Assembly (NCBI RefSeq): GCF_012913485.1
Contig: NZ_CP051774.1
Coordinates: 806,001-870,000 of the forward strand
Direction of reading: 5' to 3'
Length of the DNA: 64,000 nucleotides
Source: Luteolibacter luteus
GTDB lineage: Bacteria > Verrucomicrobiota > Verrucomicrobiia > Verrucomicrobiales > Akkermansiaceae
Position numbers and translations under genes: made by a program. Under the pieces are notes generated by a model that was not told the DNA's origin, did no database searches, and was given only the letters and a program-made list of their open reading frames with translations. Below, piece after piece: positions 9,337-18,240 of this stretch. Each line of letters opens with the position of its first letter. Positions within the stretch are counted from its first letter, which is position 1.

Positions 9337-9684
9337 TTACCCCGCGTTCTCCGCCATCCGCCCTTTGACCAGCCTCTTCACCAGCGCTGCTGACAAGGGT
9401 TTGGCGGGCTGAAAACGGATCGTCCCCTTGCTCGTGTCGTAGCCTCTCAACTCCTCGGTAAAGCCCTCCAGCAATGTCCCGCTCATCACGTAGAAAGCAC
9501 AGTGCTTCTTCGTCGCGCCGAAGCCCACCAGCATCCCGTTCAACCGGAAAGCCGGGATGCCATAGCTAATACATTCTTCGGCCCCTGGCGCGGCCGCATG
9601 GATCGCCTTGCGAAGGGCTTCGAGGGCGGCACGCTGAGCCGGATCGACGGAGGCCAGATAGTCATCGATGCGTCCCCCTTTCAT
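9337..9684 (-). CDS. DUF1801 (YdhG-like) family protein
   Basis: The 115-residue protein matches DUF1801: IDDYLASVDPAQRAALEALR at the start, then AEECISYGIPAFRLNG and CAFYVMSG. The family is small, cytosolic and of unknown function. The frame runs open to 9918, but the upstream part overlaps the next gene antiparallel in frame and looks non-coding; the ATG at 9684 begins the conserved sequence. It follows the preceding membrane-protein gene by 7 bases. Confidence 0.85.
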   Translation of the reverse strand: MKGGRIDDYLASVDPAQRAALEALRKAIHAAAPGAEECISYGIPAFRLNGMLVGFGATKKHCAFYVMSGTLLEGFTEELRGYDTSKGTIRFQPAKPLSAALVKRLVKGRMAENAG

Positions 9685-9691
9685 TGCAGCA

Positions 9692-10096
9692 CTATGAAGC
9701 ACTGCGGAGGCTGCCTGCCAGCGCGAACCACGCCCGCGCCGTGACCACGAAGATAAAGGTGGCGATGGCGTAGGAAATCGCGGTGGCGGTGCAGTCCCAA
9801 CAGAACTCCGGCGCGATCGATGAAGGGATGCGTCCGAACTGCTTCGCGAGCCACAGCGAATGCCCCACCATGAAGGAGCCGAAGGCGATGATCGCCAGGA
9901 AAAACACCGCCACGGCATGGCTGACCGGCCTGAAAGCGGGACTCTTCACCAAGGACTCACCGCTTTTCCAAGCTCCCGCGATGATCGCGTAGGACAGTGC
10001 GCATGAAACCACCCACCAGATGATCCCGATCGTCTGGACCGAGTTCAGCTGCGTCACCTTCAGCTCCACCAGTGTCTTGGCGTCTTCTTCCAACAT
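9692..10096 (-). CDS. Small integral membrane protein, unknown
   Basis: The 134-residue protein has three hydrophobic segments (about 22-42, 60-80 and 105-127) and a short polar N-terminus. I recognise no family. The codon pattern and tight coupling to the DUF1801 gene support it being real. Confidence 0.6.
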   Translation of the reverse strand: MLEEDAKTLVELKVTQLNSVQTIGIIWWVVSCALSYAIIAGAWKSGESLVKSPAFRPVSHAVAVFFLAIIAFGSFMVGHSLWLAKQFGRIPSSIAPEFCWDCTATAISYAIATFIFVVTARAWFALAGSLRSAS

Positions 10097-10179
10097 TTCA
10101 AACAGGGAGTGGGATCTAACAGGTCATTCCTCTCACAAGGACCCGCTTCTGGCGATAAGAATCGAAGACGCGAAGACGT

Positions 10180-10246
10180 CATCCGCAGGAAGGCGGATGT
10201 CTCAAGCGGCCATTCCCCGGGGCTAGCAAGCCGGGAGGACGTCCTC
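10180..10246. repeat. Hairpin and palindrome beyond the 3' end of mpl
   Basis: A perfect 12-bp palindrome GAGGACGTCCTC (10235-10246) abuts the mpl stop codon, and a 7-bp hairpin CATCCGC/GCGGATG (10180-10199) follows in the direction of mpl transcription. No clear T-run is present, so these may be 3'-end structures rather than a classical terminator. Confidence 0.4.
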
Positions 10247-11632
10247 TTATCCGAGCTTCTCCAGCAACTTCTTGTGGATGCCACCGAAGCCCCCGTTGCT
10301 GAGCACGGCCACCACGTCCCCGGGCTTTGCTTCACCCGCAACCGTGGCGACGATCTCGTCCACGGTGTGGATGTAGCGGCCTGTCCCGCCGTGACGACCG
10401 ATGTCGGCGACCAACTTGTCAGGATCGAGGCGATCATTCTCCGGGAACTTGTGAAGATCCGGGATTTCGGAAACCACGGCTTGGTCAGCGAGTGCCAGAG
10501 CCTCCGCCAACTCGTTCTGGAAAACGGCGCGACGTGTGGTGTTCGAGCGTGGTTCGAAAAGGATCCACAGCTTGCTGCCATTGTAGCGCTGACGCAGGCT
10601 GCCGACCGCATACTTGATGGCGGTCGGGTGGTGCGCGAAGTCATCGATCACCTTCACTCCGCCAGCCTCCCCGCGGAGTTCCTGGCGACGGGCCACACCG
10701 TCGAAGCTTTCCAAGCCACCGCGGATTTCCTCCGGCGTCAGCCCCGCGAAGAGCGCGGCCGCCGTGGCCATCGCCGCATTGCGCACATTGAACTCCCCGG
10801 TCATCCGCAGCGAGTAGCGTTCGCCGCCAAGGGTGAAGGAGCTACGATCCGTGTCGTAGCTCACGTCCGTGATCCGGAGCTGGTTGCCCTCGTTCAGGCC
10901 AACGGTTTGCACCGGGCATGGCGCCTTTTCGGAAACAGCCAGGCAGTTCACATCGTCCCCGTTGATGATCGCCAGACCGGTCCGCGGCACCACGTTTAGC
11001 AGGCGCTTGAAGGTGAGCTTGATCTCGTCCAGACACGAGTAGATGTCCGCGTGGTCGAACTCGATGTTGTTCACCACCGCTACTTCGGGAAGGTAGTGCA
11101 GGAACTTCGAGCGCTTGTCGAAGAAGGCCGTGTCGTACTCGTCGCCTTCCAGCACCGTGAAATCGGACTCCGTGAAATTCGCACCACGTCCGAGGTTCTT
11201 CGGCAGTCCGCCGATCATCCAGCCGGGATCGCGCCCGGCGGAGAGAAAGAGCCAGGTGAGCATCGAGCTGGTGGTCGTCTTCCCATGGGTTCCGCTCACC
11301 ACGTAGTTCCGCTTTCCGCGCAGGAAGTGCTCCTTCATCACCTCCGGGAGGGATTGATAGAGCAGCTTGCGGGACAGTGCGGCTTCGGCCTCCTCGTTGC
11401 CACGGCTGATCGCATTCCCGATCACGATCACATCCGCCCCTTCCGGCAGGTTTTCCGCGCGGTAACCCTCGGCGATCTCGATCCCCTCACCCCGCAGGAA
11501 ATCCGACATCGGCGGATACACGTTCGTATCGGACCCGGTGACGGTGTAGCCCTTGCGCTTCATCGCGACGGCCACGGCTCCCATGGCAGTCCCGCAGACG
11601 CCGGTGAAATGGAAATGCTTTTTCTCGGACAT
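10247..11632 (-). CDS. mpl: UDP-N-acetylmuramate:L-Ala-gamma-D-Glu-meso-DAP ligase
   Basis: Mpl reattaches recycled murein tripeptide to UDP-MurNAc. The 461 residues are the normal length for this Mur ligase branch. The N-terminal HFTGVCGTAMGAVA and GSDTNVYPPMSDFL (binding UDP-MurNAc) distinguish Mpl from MurC. The ATP loop is GTHGKTTT at residues 114-121, and EYDTAFFDKRSKFLHY plus NNIEFDHADI are Mpl hallmarks. It implies peptidoglycan recycling with meso-DAP in the stem peptide. No other mur gene is adjacent. Confidence 0.95.
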   Translation of the reverse strand: MSEKKHFHFTGVCGTAMGAVAVAMKRKGYTVTGSDTNVYPPMSDFLRGEGIEIAEGYRAENLPEGADVIVIGNAISRGNEEAEAALSRKLLYQSLPEVMKEHFLRGKRNYVVSGTHGKTTTSSMLTWLFLSAGRDPGWMIGGLPKNLGRGANFTESDFTVLEGDEYDTAFFDKRSKFLHYLPEVAVVNNIEFDHADIYSCLDEIKLTFKRLLNVVPRTGLAIINGDDVNCLAVSEKAPCPVQTVGLNEGNQLRITDVSYDTDRSSFTLGGERYSLRMTGEFNVRNAAMATAAALFAGLTPEEIRGGLESFDGVARRQELRGEAGGVKVIDDFAHHPTAIKYAVGSLRQRYNGSKLWILFEPRSNTTRRAVFQNELAEALALADQAVVSEIPDLHKFPENDRLDPDKLVADIGRHGGTGRYIHTVDEIVATVAGEAKPGDVVAVLSNGGFGGIHKKLLEKLG

Positions 11633-11779
11633 GAAAAGGGGTTCGGAAAACGAATCGGCAGATTCACCGCGAATAGGCGCGGAAGGCCAAGTTTCTAACG
11701 AAACTAAATTTCTTCCCTCCGCCGCCCGGCTGCTTGACCAGTCGGGCGAAAACCCGCTTTCCCGGCGAATCCATCGGCA

Positions 11780-12661
11780 TCAGAAGGTAGGTGCGGCCAC
11801 GGTGGAACTGTCCCTCTCCTCGGCACGGCGGCGCAGGATCCGGTCCGCGATCTCGCGCACCATCTCCGTGAGCAGCAGCCAGAGGTGCGAGCCTTGGCGG
11901 TAGTCGGCGGGAGCGATGTGTTTCACGCGCCCGGCGTGGGCGGAAAGCTGGAAGCACTTGCGGAAGCTGCGGCCGCTTGCGTCCTCCGGATTGTAGACGG
12001 CGATGCCGTGCCCGCCGTTCTTGTTCATCACGGTGAAGCAGGGCACGTCCGTCGGACCATCACCCACATACACCATGTTCTCGAAGGGGATCGGCCGCTG
12101 GTCAGCCGGCATGTGGTCATTCACATCCTGCGAGTAGTCCAGCATCCCCTTGTTGATGCGGAAGAGGAATTGGGTCTTCGTGGTGTGGGAAATCGCGCGC
12201 TTCGGGAAGCTGATGAAGCCCTGTGCGTCCTCGCCGAACTCACACCCGAAGATCGCCTTCACCTTGTTCCGCAGGCGGCTGCCATCGAGCAGCGCCTTCA
12301 GGCCGGAGGAAATGATATAAAATTCAATCCGGATACCCGCGGCTTCATGGTCGTGACCAAGGCAAACTTGCGGGAGCTTGTCGAAAATCTCCGGCACGCC
12401 GGGGAAGAATCGCAGGCCGGCTCCCAGCGCGGACAGGCGGGCATTGCTGACCCGGTCCATCTGCAGGTAGTCCAGCAGGCACTTCAGGTAGGCCAGCTCG
12501 CCATCCCACTGCTGCTCCACCACCAGCGCATTGCACTTCTTCCAGAACTGCGCCGGATCGATCCCGAATTCCGGGAACAACACGTCGTCCTGCATGTAGG
12601 TCGGGCTGAGCGTCTGGTCGTAGTCAAAGACCAAGGCAATCGTGTTCTGCGGAGCGGCCAT
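11780..12661 (-). CDS. HAD-superfamily hydrolase
   Basis: The 293-residue protein opens with the HAD motif [10 protein letters not shown] (nucleophile Asp13, acid Asp15). A later IISSG is motif II, and [12 protein letters not shown] is motif IV. A helical cap of about 100 residues separates motifs I and II. It is probably a cytosolic phosphatase resembling the phosphoserine phosphatase class. The substrate is unknown. It stands alone between mpl and a divergent secreted protein. Confidence 0.88.
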   Translation of the reverse strand: MAAPQNTIALVFDYDQTLSPTYMQDDVLFPEFGIDPAQFWKKCNALVVEQQWDGELAYLKCLLDYLQMDRVSNARLSALGAGLRFFPGVPEIFDKLPQVCLGHDHEAAGIRIEFYIISSGLKALLDGSRLRNKVKAIFGCEFGEDAQGFISFPKRAISHTTKTQFLFRINKGMLDYSQDVNDHMPADQRPIPFENMVYVGDGPTDVPCFTVMNKNGGHGIAVYNPEDASGRSFRKCFQLSAHAGRVKHIAPADYRQGSHLWLLLTEMVREIADRILRRRAEERDSSTVAAPTF

Positions 12662-12728
12662 CGGGCAGCGCGAAGCGAACCAGCCCCTCTCCCGCCCCGC
12701 AAGTGCAATCGGGACTTGGAAGCTTCCG

Positions 12729-12740
12729 AAGCCGCGGCTT
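12729..12740. repeat. 12-bp palindrome between divergent genes
   Basis: AAGCCGCGGCTT is a perfect palindrome in the 122-base gap between the HAD hydrolase (minus) and the secreted protein (plus). It could be an operator shared by the two, but nothing else supports this. Confidence 0.3.
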
Positions 12741-12783
12741 TGGACTTCCTGTCAAAACGGTCGCAGTTCACCCTATCCGGAGG

Positions 12784-13329
12784 ATGTTCCCACACGCTAG
12801 AATCATCTTGGCTCTCGCCGGGATCCTCTTGGTTGCCAGCCCACACCCCGGCATCACCAGGGAACCCGGACCGTTTGAGAAGCTTGCCGTGGCACCAGCC
12901 CTTTCGACCTCCCTTCCCGACTATGAGCGCGTGGAAGTCCTGCAACTAGGAGACACCGTGGCGCTACCGCTCGCGAACACATTCCCGATCCGCGGTGACC
13001 AACAGGGCTCGGACTCGAGACACGCTCTGATTCTCTCCCGGAAAACGCTAACCGGTCCCGGGGCAACCGAGCTCTGCGGATTATGGCGGAAATTGACCTT
13101 TGATCTCCACAGCCAGGCGAAAGAACAAGCACCTGACTTCGCCCTGCGCTTCTATCGTGCCGATACGTTGGAGTTTGAAACCAGCATCAGCTTTCGAAGC
13201 AGCAACTTCAGCTATTCGCCTGCGCCGGGAGCCTTCTCCTTCCACGGCTTTCTGAGCGATGGGGACTCCAAGGCCCTTGAAGCTCGTTTGGCTAAGATCG
13301 ATACGCCCAACCCAAAGGGAGGCGATTGA
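12784..13329 (+). CDS. Secreted protein, unknown
   Basis: The 181-residue product starts at the ATG at 12784 with GGAGG just upstream. A signal peptide is clear (MFPHARIILALAGILLVASP). The mature part is mixed alpha/beta with no recognised domain; a FALRFYRADTLEF segment and several aromatic beta strands suggest a compact periplasmic fold. The 27 codons open upstream are GC-rich non-coding sequence. Confidence 0.6.
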   Translation: MFPHARIILALAGILLVASPHPGITREPGPFEKLAVAPALSTSLPDYERVEVLQLGDTVALPLANTFPIRGDQQGSDSRHALILSRKTLTGPGATELCGLWRKLTFDLHSQAKEQAPDFALRFYRADTLEFETSISFRSSNFSYSPAPGAFSFHGFLSDGDSKALEARLAKIDTPNPKGGD

Positions 13330-13348
13330 TGAAATCAGGATATCCCCC

Positions 13349-14278
13349 TCAAGCCACCGCTGGCGCCACTCCCTTGGCTCCAACCAAGTCGTCCAACGCC
13401 AGCTCCAGCGTTGGATAACGGAACCGGAAGCCGCTATCCTCCAGCACCCGCGGCGCCACCCGCTGGCTTGAAAGAACCACCGAGGCAAAGTCCGCGAGCA
13501 TCGCCCGCAGCGCGAAGCCCGGCACCGTCATGATCGCAGGGCGGTCGAGCGCCTTGCCCAGTTTCTTGGAAAAGTCGGCATTTCGTTCCGGCTCGGGAGA
13601 GACGCCATTCACCGGACCCACCAACTCACCATGGCTGATGCCATGCAAGATCGAGGCCGCCAGATCCTCGATATGGATCCAGGACATCCACTGCTTCCCG
13701 GATCCCAGCTTTCCACCAAGCCCCATCTTGAAAGGCTTCAATAGCGACTTGAAGCCATCCCCGTCCTTGGCCAGCACCATGCCCGTGCGCCACTTCATCA
13801 CGCGGATGCCTTGCGCCGCCACCGTATCAGCGGCCGTCTCCCAATCCCGGCAAAGATCAGCCAGGTAGCCCGTCCCCGGTGCCGAGCTTTCTTCCAAGAT
13901 CTCCTCGCCGCGGTCACTATAGATGCCGATCGCCGAAGCGTTCACCAGCACCAGCGGCCGCTCCACGCGGGCGAGCTGGGTCAGGCCCCGGGCGATCCCG
14001 ATCGTCACCCCGATCCGGCTTTCCCAGAACTCCCGCTTCCGGCGGTTCGTCCACTTCTGGTTGATGGGATCACCTGCCAGATTCACCAGCGCGGAAATTC
14101 CGGAAAAATCGGGGAGATCCGACCAATCGCGCCACTCCTCCACCGTATCATCGGGAGTGTGGGGCTTGCGGCTGAAACCACAGACCCGCCAGCCGGCTTC
14201 TGCGGCTTGCTTGGATAGTTCGCGACCGACCAGTCCGGACGCCCCAACAATTCCCAGGGTGACGCTTTGCGCGCTCAT
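13349..14278 (-). CDS. TIGR01777 family NAD(P)-dependent epimerase (YfcH-like)
   Basis: This extended short-chain dehydrogenase family protein starts VTLGIVGASGLVGRELS (Rossmann GxxGxxG), followed by LVNLAGDPINQKWT and SRIGVTIGIARGL. WMSWIHIEDLA and GPVNGVSPEP are diagnostic of the TIGR01777/YfcH group. The first codon of the open frame is TTG at 14287; the ATG at 14278 gives 309 residues and fits better. The substrate of this family is not established. Confidence 0.93.
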   Translation of the reverse strand: MSAQSVTLGIVGASGLVGRELSKQAAEAGWRVCGFSRKPHTPDDTVEEWRDWSDLPDFSGISALVNLAGDPINQKWTNRRKREFWESRIGVTIGIARGLTQLARVERPLVLVNASAIGIYSDRGEEILEESSAPGTGYLADLCRDWETAADTVAAQGIRVMKWRTGMVLAKDGDGFKSLLKPFKMGLGGKLGSGKQWMSWIHIEDLAASILHGISHGELVGPVNGVSPEPERNADFSKKLGKALDRPAIMTVPGFALRAMLADFASVVLSSQRVAPRVLEDSGFRFRYPTLELALDDLVGAKGVAPAVA

Positions 14279-14371
14279 TCGTTTCAATGATCATCGGTTG
14301 GCGTCATCTCGCAACCGCTTTCCGGCTTTGCCCTTTACTTAGCTACGGTGAACCACTCTCATCCCGCCACG

Positions 14372-16930
14372 ATGAGGGCCGCCGTTCTCCCTGCCATACT
14401 TTTTTCGACGCTCCGGCTCGCCGCCCAAAATCCTGAAGTCCTTCCCGAGGCCAACCCGGCTCCGGAGGAAGTCCCAGCCCCCATCGCTCCCGTCCCCCTG
14501 CCCAAGGGCGTCGAGATCAATCCGGAAAACACCGAGACCCTGATCCCCGACCTGCCGAAGGATGTGAAGATCAAGGACTACGGGAATTCGACCTCCTATG
14601 ACATCCTCACGAAGGTCGCGGTCTTCGGTGGGCCCTTCGAGGCCATCACGGACAACGGCATGACCCTGCGCTCCGAGAAGGCTCGCTGGAATGGTGCCGA
14701 GCGGAAGTTCTACGTCGATGGTTCGGTCAAGATGACCACCAAGGAAGGCATGGAGGTTTTCGCCGATCGCGCGGTGGCGGATGCGAACAACTCTTCCGTG
14801 GTCCTGACCGGGGACGTCAGTGTCTATCAGGGAAATATCCTGCAACGCGGCGATTCCTTCACCTACTTCTGGAAGGAGCAGCGCGGCGACATCGCCGGCC
14901 TCCGCGCCGGAGCCGACCCGCTGATTCTCGAGGCCGGAAAATTCACCATCGAAAACCGGAACGGCAAACAAGTCTTCGTCGGCCACGACGCCGGTGTAAC
15001 CACCCATGACGTGGAAGAGCCGGGCTTCTGGCTGCGCGCCAAGGAGACCACGGTTTATCCGGACGACAAGGTGGTCTTCAAAGGCCTGAAGCTCTACGCC
15101 GGGGAAACGCCGATCTTCTGGCTGCCCTACTTGGCCCAGCCCTTGGATGCCGATCTGGGCTACCACTTCGTGCCCGGTGCCCGTTCGAACTGGGGCGCTT
15201 TCCTGCTAAACAGCTACGGCATCATGCTGGGCGGCAGACCGGACCCGGAGACCGGGGAAAACGAGGACGCCTGGCTGCTCTCCCGCTGGCACTTCGATCT
15301 CCGCACCCGCCGCGGCGTGGGCACCGGTGTGGACCTGATGGATCGCAACGAGGACAACCCGAACCTCAAGGGACTCTCGCTCTACTACACGAACGATCTC
15401 AATCCCGACGTCAGCCGCACCGGCATCACCCGCGGTTTCGTGAATGAGGACCGCTACCGCCTGGCCTTCCAGGATCGCTTGGAGCTGGATTGGGAGAAGG
15501 AGCGCGCCGAGTGGCGCCTCGACAGCAATTTCAATATCCTCAGCGATAACTACTATCTCGAAGACTTCGAGCCGGAGTTGTTCCGCACCGATCCGAATCC
15601 GGACAACACGCTGGGGCTCTTCCGCCGCGACGACAACACGCTCTTCAGCCTCTACGGCCGCTTCCGTCCGAACGAATTCTATCGCTCTGACACCCGCTCG
15701 CCGGAGATCGCCCTCGATTTCGCGCGGCGCCCCCTCTTTGACTCGCCGATCCTCCATGAGGGGAATACCTCACTCTCCTTCGTGGAAGAGGAGATCGGCA
15801 GCGCCTCGCTCTCGGCCATCCGCCCCTTGCTGACCCTGCCGGCGAACGACCCGCGGGTGCCCCTGCTCCTGAGCCAGCTGCCAACCTACGAGCAGCAGCT
15901 CATCCAGACCATCCGGTCCCTGCCTCCAGGCAGTCCGGCTTTGCCCGGACTCACCGACCAACTCTTCAGCCCGGGTTACAACCGCTTCCATACCTATCAG
16001 GAATTCTCCATGCCGACCCAGATCGGCGGCTTCCTGACACTGACCCCTGAGCTGGGCCTCGGATACAGCCGCTACTGGGAAGTGAACGGCCCATCGGATT
16101 CGATCGACCGTGTGCACATGCATGCCGGGCTTGAGGCGTCGATGAAGTTCTCGAAGAACCTCGGTGTCGGCCAGAACCGCTTCATCGGCTTGGATGGCTT
16201 GCTCCACGTGATCCAGCCTTATGGCCGCTTCTCCTACATCTCCACGGATGATCTGGACCCGCTCTTCCCGATGGTGGATCGCGAGACCTTCAGCACCCGT
16301 CCGCAGCCGCTCTCGGTCCCCAGCTTTACCGCCATCGATAGCCTGCGGGATTGGAACATCATCCGCTTCGGTGTGAGGAACAAGCTGATCACGAAGCGCG
16401 ACGGCCAGAGCTTCGACTGGCTCTCCATGGACACCTACATGGACGGCTTCATCACCGATCCCGACTACGACCGGACCTTCTCGAATCTCTACAACGATCT
16501 GCGCTGGAATCCCCTGCCTTGGTTCGGCATGACCTTGGAAACGCAGTTCCCGGTAATCGACAGCGGCTCCGGTTTCTCGGAAGTAGCCGCTCGCGCCCGC
16601 TTCATGCCGAATGAGAATGTCGAATTTTCGATCGGCCACCGCATCCTCGACAACCACCCGGTGCTCGTGGATTCCCACCGCATCGACGTGCGCACCTACA
16701 TGCGCTTGAGCGACAAGTGGGGTGTCGGTGCCTTCCAACTCTGGGAACTGGATGATGGCACCTTGGAAGTGCAGCAGTATACCCTTCACCACGATTTCAA
16801 TCACTGGGTCGGCTCCGTGGGTATCACCCAGCGCGACAACCGCCTCCAGGACGAGTTCGGCATTATCTTCAGCTTCACCCTGAAGGATTTCCCATCTGCC
16901 TCCGTGCCCTTCAAGCTCGACGCTCCCTGA
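14372..16930 (+). CDS. lptD: LPS-assembly protein LptD (OstA family)
   Basis: LptD is the outer-membrane beta-barrel that inserts lipopolysaccharide into the outer leaflet. The protein has a signal peptide (MRAAVLPAILFSTLRLAA), a proline-rich linker, then an OstA/LptA-like beta-jellyroll at residues ~60-200 (DNGMTLRSEKARW, VFADRAVADAN). A barrel with alternating aromatic strands fills the rest. The ATG at 14372 is preferred to a GTG at 14348 because the leader then fits. Its 852 residues are slightly long. LptF/G and LpxI in the same window agree with an LPS-bearing envelope. Confidence 0.9.
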   Translation: MRAAVLPAILFSTLRLAAQNPEVLPEANPAPEEVPAPIAPVPLPKGVEINPENTETLIPDLPKDVKIKDYGNSTSYDILTKVAVFGGPFEAITDNGMTLRSEKARWNGAERKFYVDGSVKMTTKEGMEVFADRAVADANNSSVVLTGDVSVYQGNILQRGDSFTYFWKEQRGDIAGLRAGADPLILEAGKFTIENRNGKQVFVGHDAGVTTHDVEEPGFWLRAKETTVYPDDKVVFKGLKLYAGETPIFWLPYLAQPLDADLGYHFVPGARSNWGAFLLNSYGIMLGGRPDPETGENEDAWLLSRWHFDLRTRRGVGTGVDLMDRNEDNPNLKGLSLYYTNDLNPDVSRTGITRGFVNEDRYRLAFQDRLELDWEKERAEWRLDSNFNILSDNYYLEDFEPELFRTDPNPDNTLGLFRRDDNTLFSLYGRFRPNEFYRSDTRSPEIALDFARRPLFDSPILHEGNTSLSFVEEEIGSASLSAIRPLLTLPANDPRVPLLLSQLPTYEQQLIQTIRSLPPGSPALPGLTDQLFSPGYNRFHTYQEFSMPTQIGGFLTLTPELGLGYSRYWEVNGPSDSIDRVHMHAGLEASMKFSKNLGVGQNRFIGLDGLLHVIQPYGRFSYISTDDLDPLFPMVDRETFSTRPQPLSVPSFTAIDSLRDWNIIRFGVRNKLITKRDGQSFDWLSMDTYMDGFITDPDYDRTFSNLYNDLRWNPLPWFGMTLETQFPVIDSGSGFSEVAARARFMPNENVEFSIGHRILDNHPVLVDSHRIDVRTYMRLSDKWGVGAFQLWELDDGTLEVQQYTLHHDFNHWVGSVGITQRDNRLQDEFGIIFSFTLKDFPSASVPFKLDAP

Positions 16931-16948
16931 GCCCAAGCCCTCTCTCTG

Positions 16949-17587
16949 ATGACTCCCGACCAACTGCTCGATTCGCTCAAATTCCGCTACGCCACGAAAC
17001 AATTCGACGCGACACGGAAGATACCCGAAGCCGAGTGGGAGGCTCTTGAGAAATCGCTGGTGCTGACGCCTTCCTCCTTCGGCTTGCAACCGTGGAAATT
17101 CGTCATCGTAAAGGATCCCGAGCTCCGCGGCCGCCTGCGGAAACGCTCTTGGAACCAATCCCAAGTCACGGATGCCTCGCACTTCGTGGTCTTCACCACC
17201 CGCACGGACCTGACGGAGGAAGACGTGGACCGCTTTTTCGCTACCTTGGCGGCATCTCAGGGGCGCGATGTCGAATCCTTCGCCGGATATCGCAACGTAG
17301 TGGTGTCCTTCGCGTCTGCCATGACCCAGGAAAGCCGCCACGCGTGGAATATCCGTCAGGCTTACATTGCGCTTGGGCAGTTCATGACCGCCGCGGCGAT
17401 GCTTGGCATCGACACCTGTCCCATGGAGGGTATGGAGCCCGCAGGCTACGACGAGGAGTTGGGCCTGACCGGCAGCGGCTATGCCACCGCGGTTGCCTGC
17501 GCCGTGGGCTATCGCTCACCGGAGGACAAGTATGCCGAGGCACCAAAGGCCCGCTTCGCGCATACCGAGGTCATCGAGCACCGCTGA
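16949..17587 (+). CDS. Nitroreductase family NAD(P)H-dependent oxidoreductase
   Basis: The 212-residue FMN enzyme resembles NfsB: FRYATKQFDATRKIP at the N-terminus supplies FMN phosphate contacts, LTPSSFGLQPWKFVIV follows, and the C-terminal half has AYIALGQFMTAAAMLGIDTCPMEG. These enzymes reduce nitro groups, quinones or flavins as homodimers. It begins 18 bases after lptD, which may only reflect tight packing. Confidence 0.93.
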   Translation: MTPDQLLDSLKFRYATKQFDATRKIPEAEWEALEKSLVLTPSSFGLQPWKFVIVKDPELRGRLRKRSWNQSQVTDASHFVVFTTRTDLTEEDVDRFFATLAASQGRDVESFAGYRNVVVSFASAMTQESRHAWNIRQAYIALGQFMTAAAMLGIDTCPMEGMEPAGYDEELGLTGSGYATAVACAVGYRSPEDKYAEAPKARFAHTEVIEHR

Positions 17588-17752
17588 CAGTCTCTCCTGT
17601 TCACTCCTGAACGGAGGATAAAAATCAGCAATTCCGGCTGATCACGCCAAACCCTTGTCGCGAGAAGCGCCTCAAGCGTTTCAATCAATTTGGCTTGTCC
17701 GGCGCGGGGCCGAACATAAAAGGTGATCGGAGCAATCCAACCTCCCCGCCCA

Positions 17753-18181
17753 ATGAGTGATTCCGTCCTCAGCCCTGAAGAAGTCGGCCGTTTGTGGTTT
17801 GAGCGCATGTGGGACCGCCGCGAGATCCACCTCATCCGCGAACTCCTCCATGAGAACGCCGTCGGGCACTTGGAAGGGGGAGAAAGGGTGGTCGGACATG
17901 ATGCTTTCGAGAGCTTCCAGGAGGAGTTTGTCGAAGCCATTCCGGACATCCGGCTCAAGATAAACAAGCTCTTGGCCGGTGACACTGACGTCTGCATTCA
18001 CTGGAATGCCACCGGCACCCATAGCGGCGCGGGCTTCGGCTGCAACGCGACCGGCTGCGAGTTGTGCTTCCAAGGCGTGACCTGGCTGCGCGTGGAAAAT
18101 GGCAAGATCACCGAAGGCTGGGACTTCTGGAACATGGACCGCCTGATGAGGAAGATGTCCGGCGATGCTGTCGGTGTCTGA
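17753..18181 (+). CDS. SnoaL-like ester cyclase family protein
   Basis: The 142-residue protein has the NTF2-like SnoaL pattern: LWFERMWDRREIHLIRELL, a VGHDAFESFQEEF segment, IPDIRLKINKLLAGDTDVCIHW, and a closing TWLRVENGKITEGWDFWN. SnoaL proteins include polyketide cyclases but also many unknowns in central metabolism. The ATG at 17753 is used. It precedes the ferritin-like and halogenase-like genes on the same strand with 59 bases between it and the next. Confidence 0.87.
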   Translation: MSDSVLSPEEVGRLWFERMWDRREIHLIRELLHENAVGHLEGGERVVGHDAFESFQEEFVEAIPDIRLKINKLLAGDTDVCIHWNATGTHSGAGFGCNATGCELCFQGVTWLRVENGKITEGWDFWNMDRLMRKMSGDAVGV

Positions 18182-18240
18182 ACTCGTGCCACTGCCGATC
18201 TTGGAAATATCGGCACCCTCGCTACGGTAGAGCTGTAGCC

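Noticed and set aside
15770-17341. A 523-codon frame antisense to lptD and the nitroreductase
   Set aside because: Same reason; both sense genes have strong family motifs.
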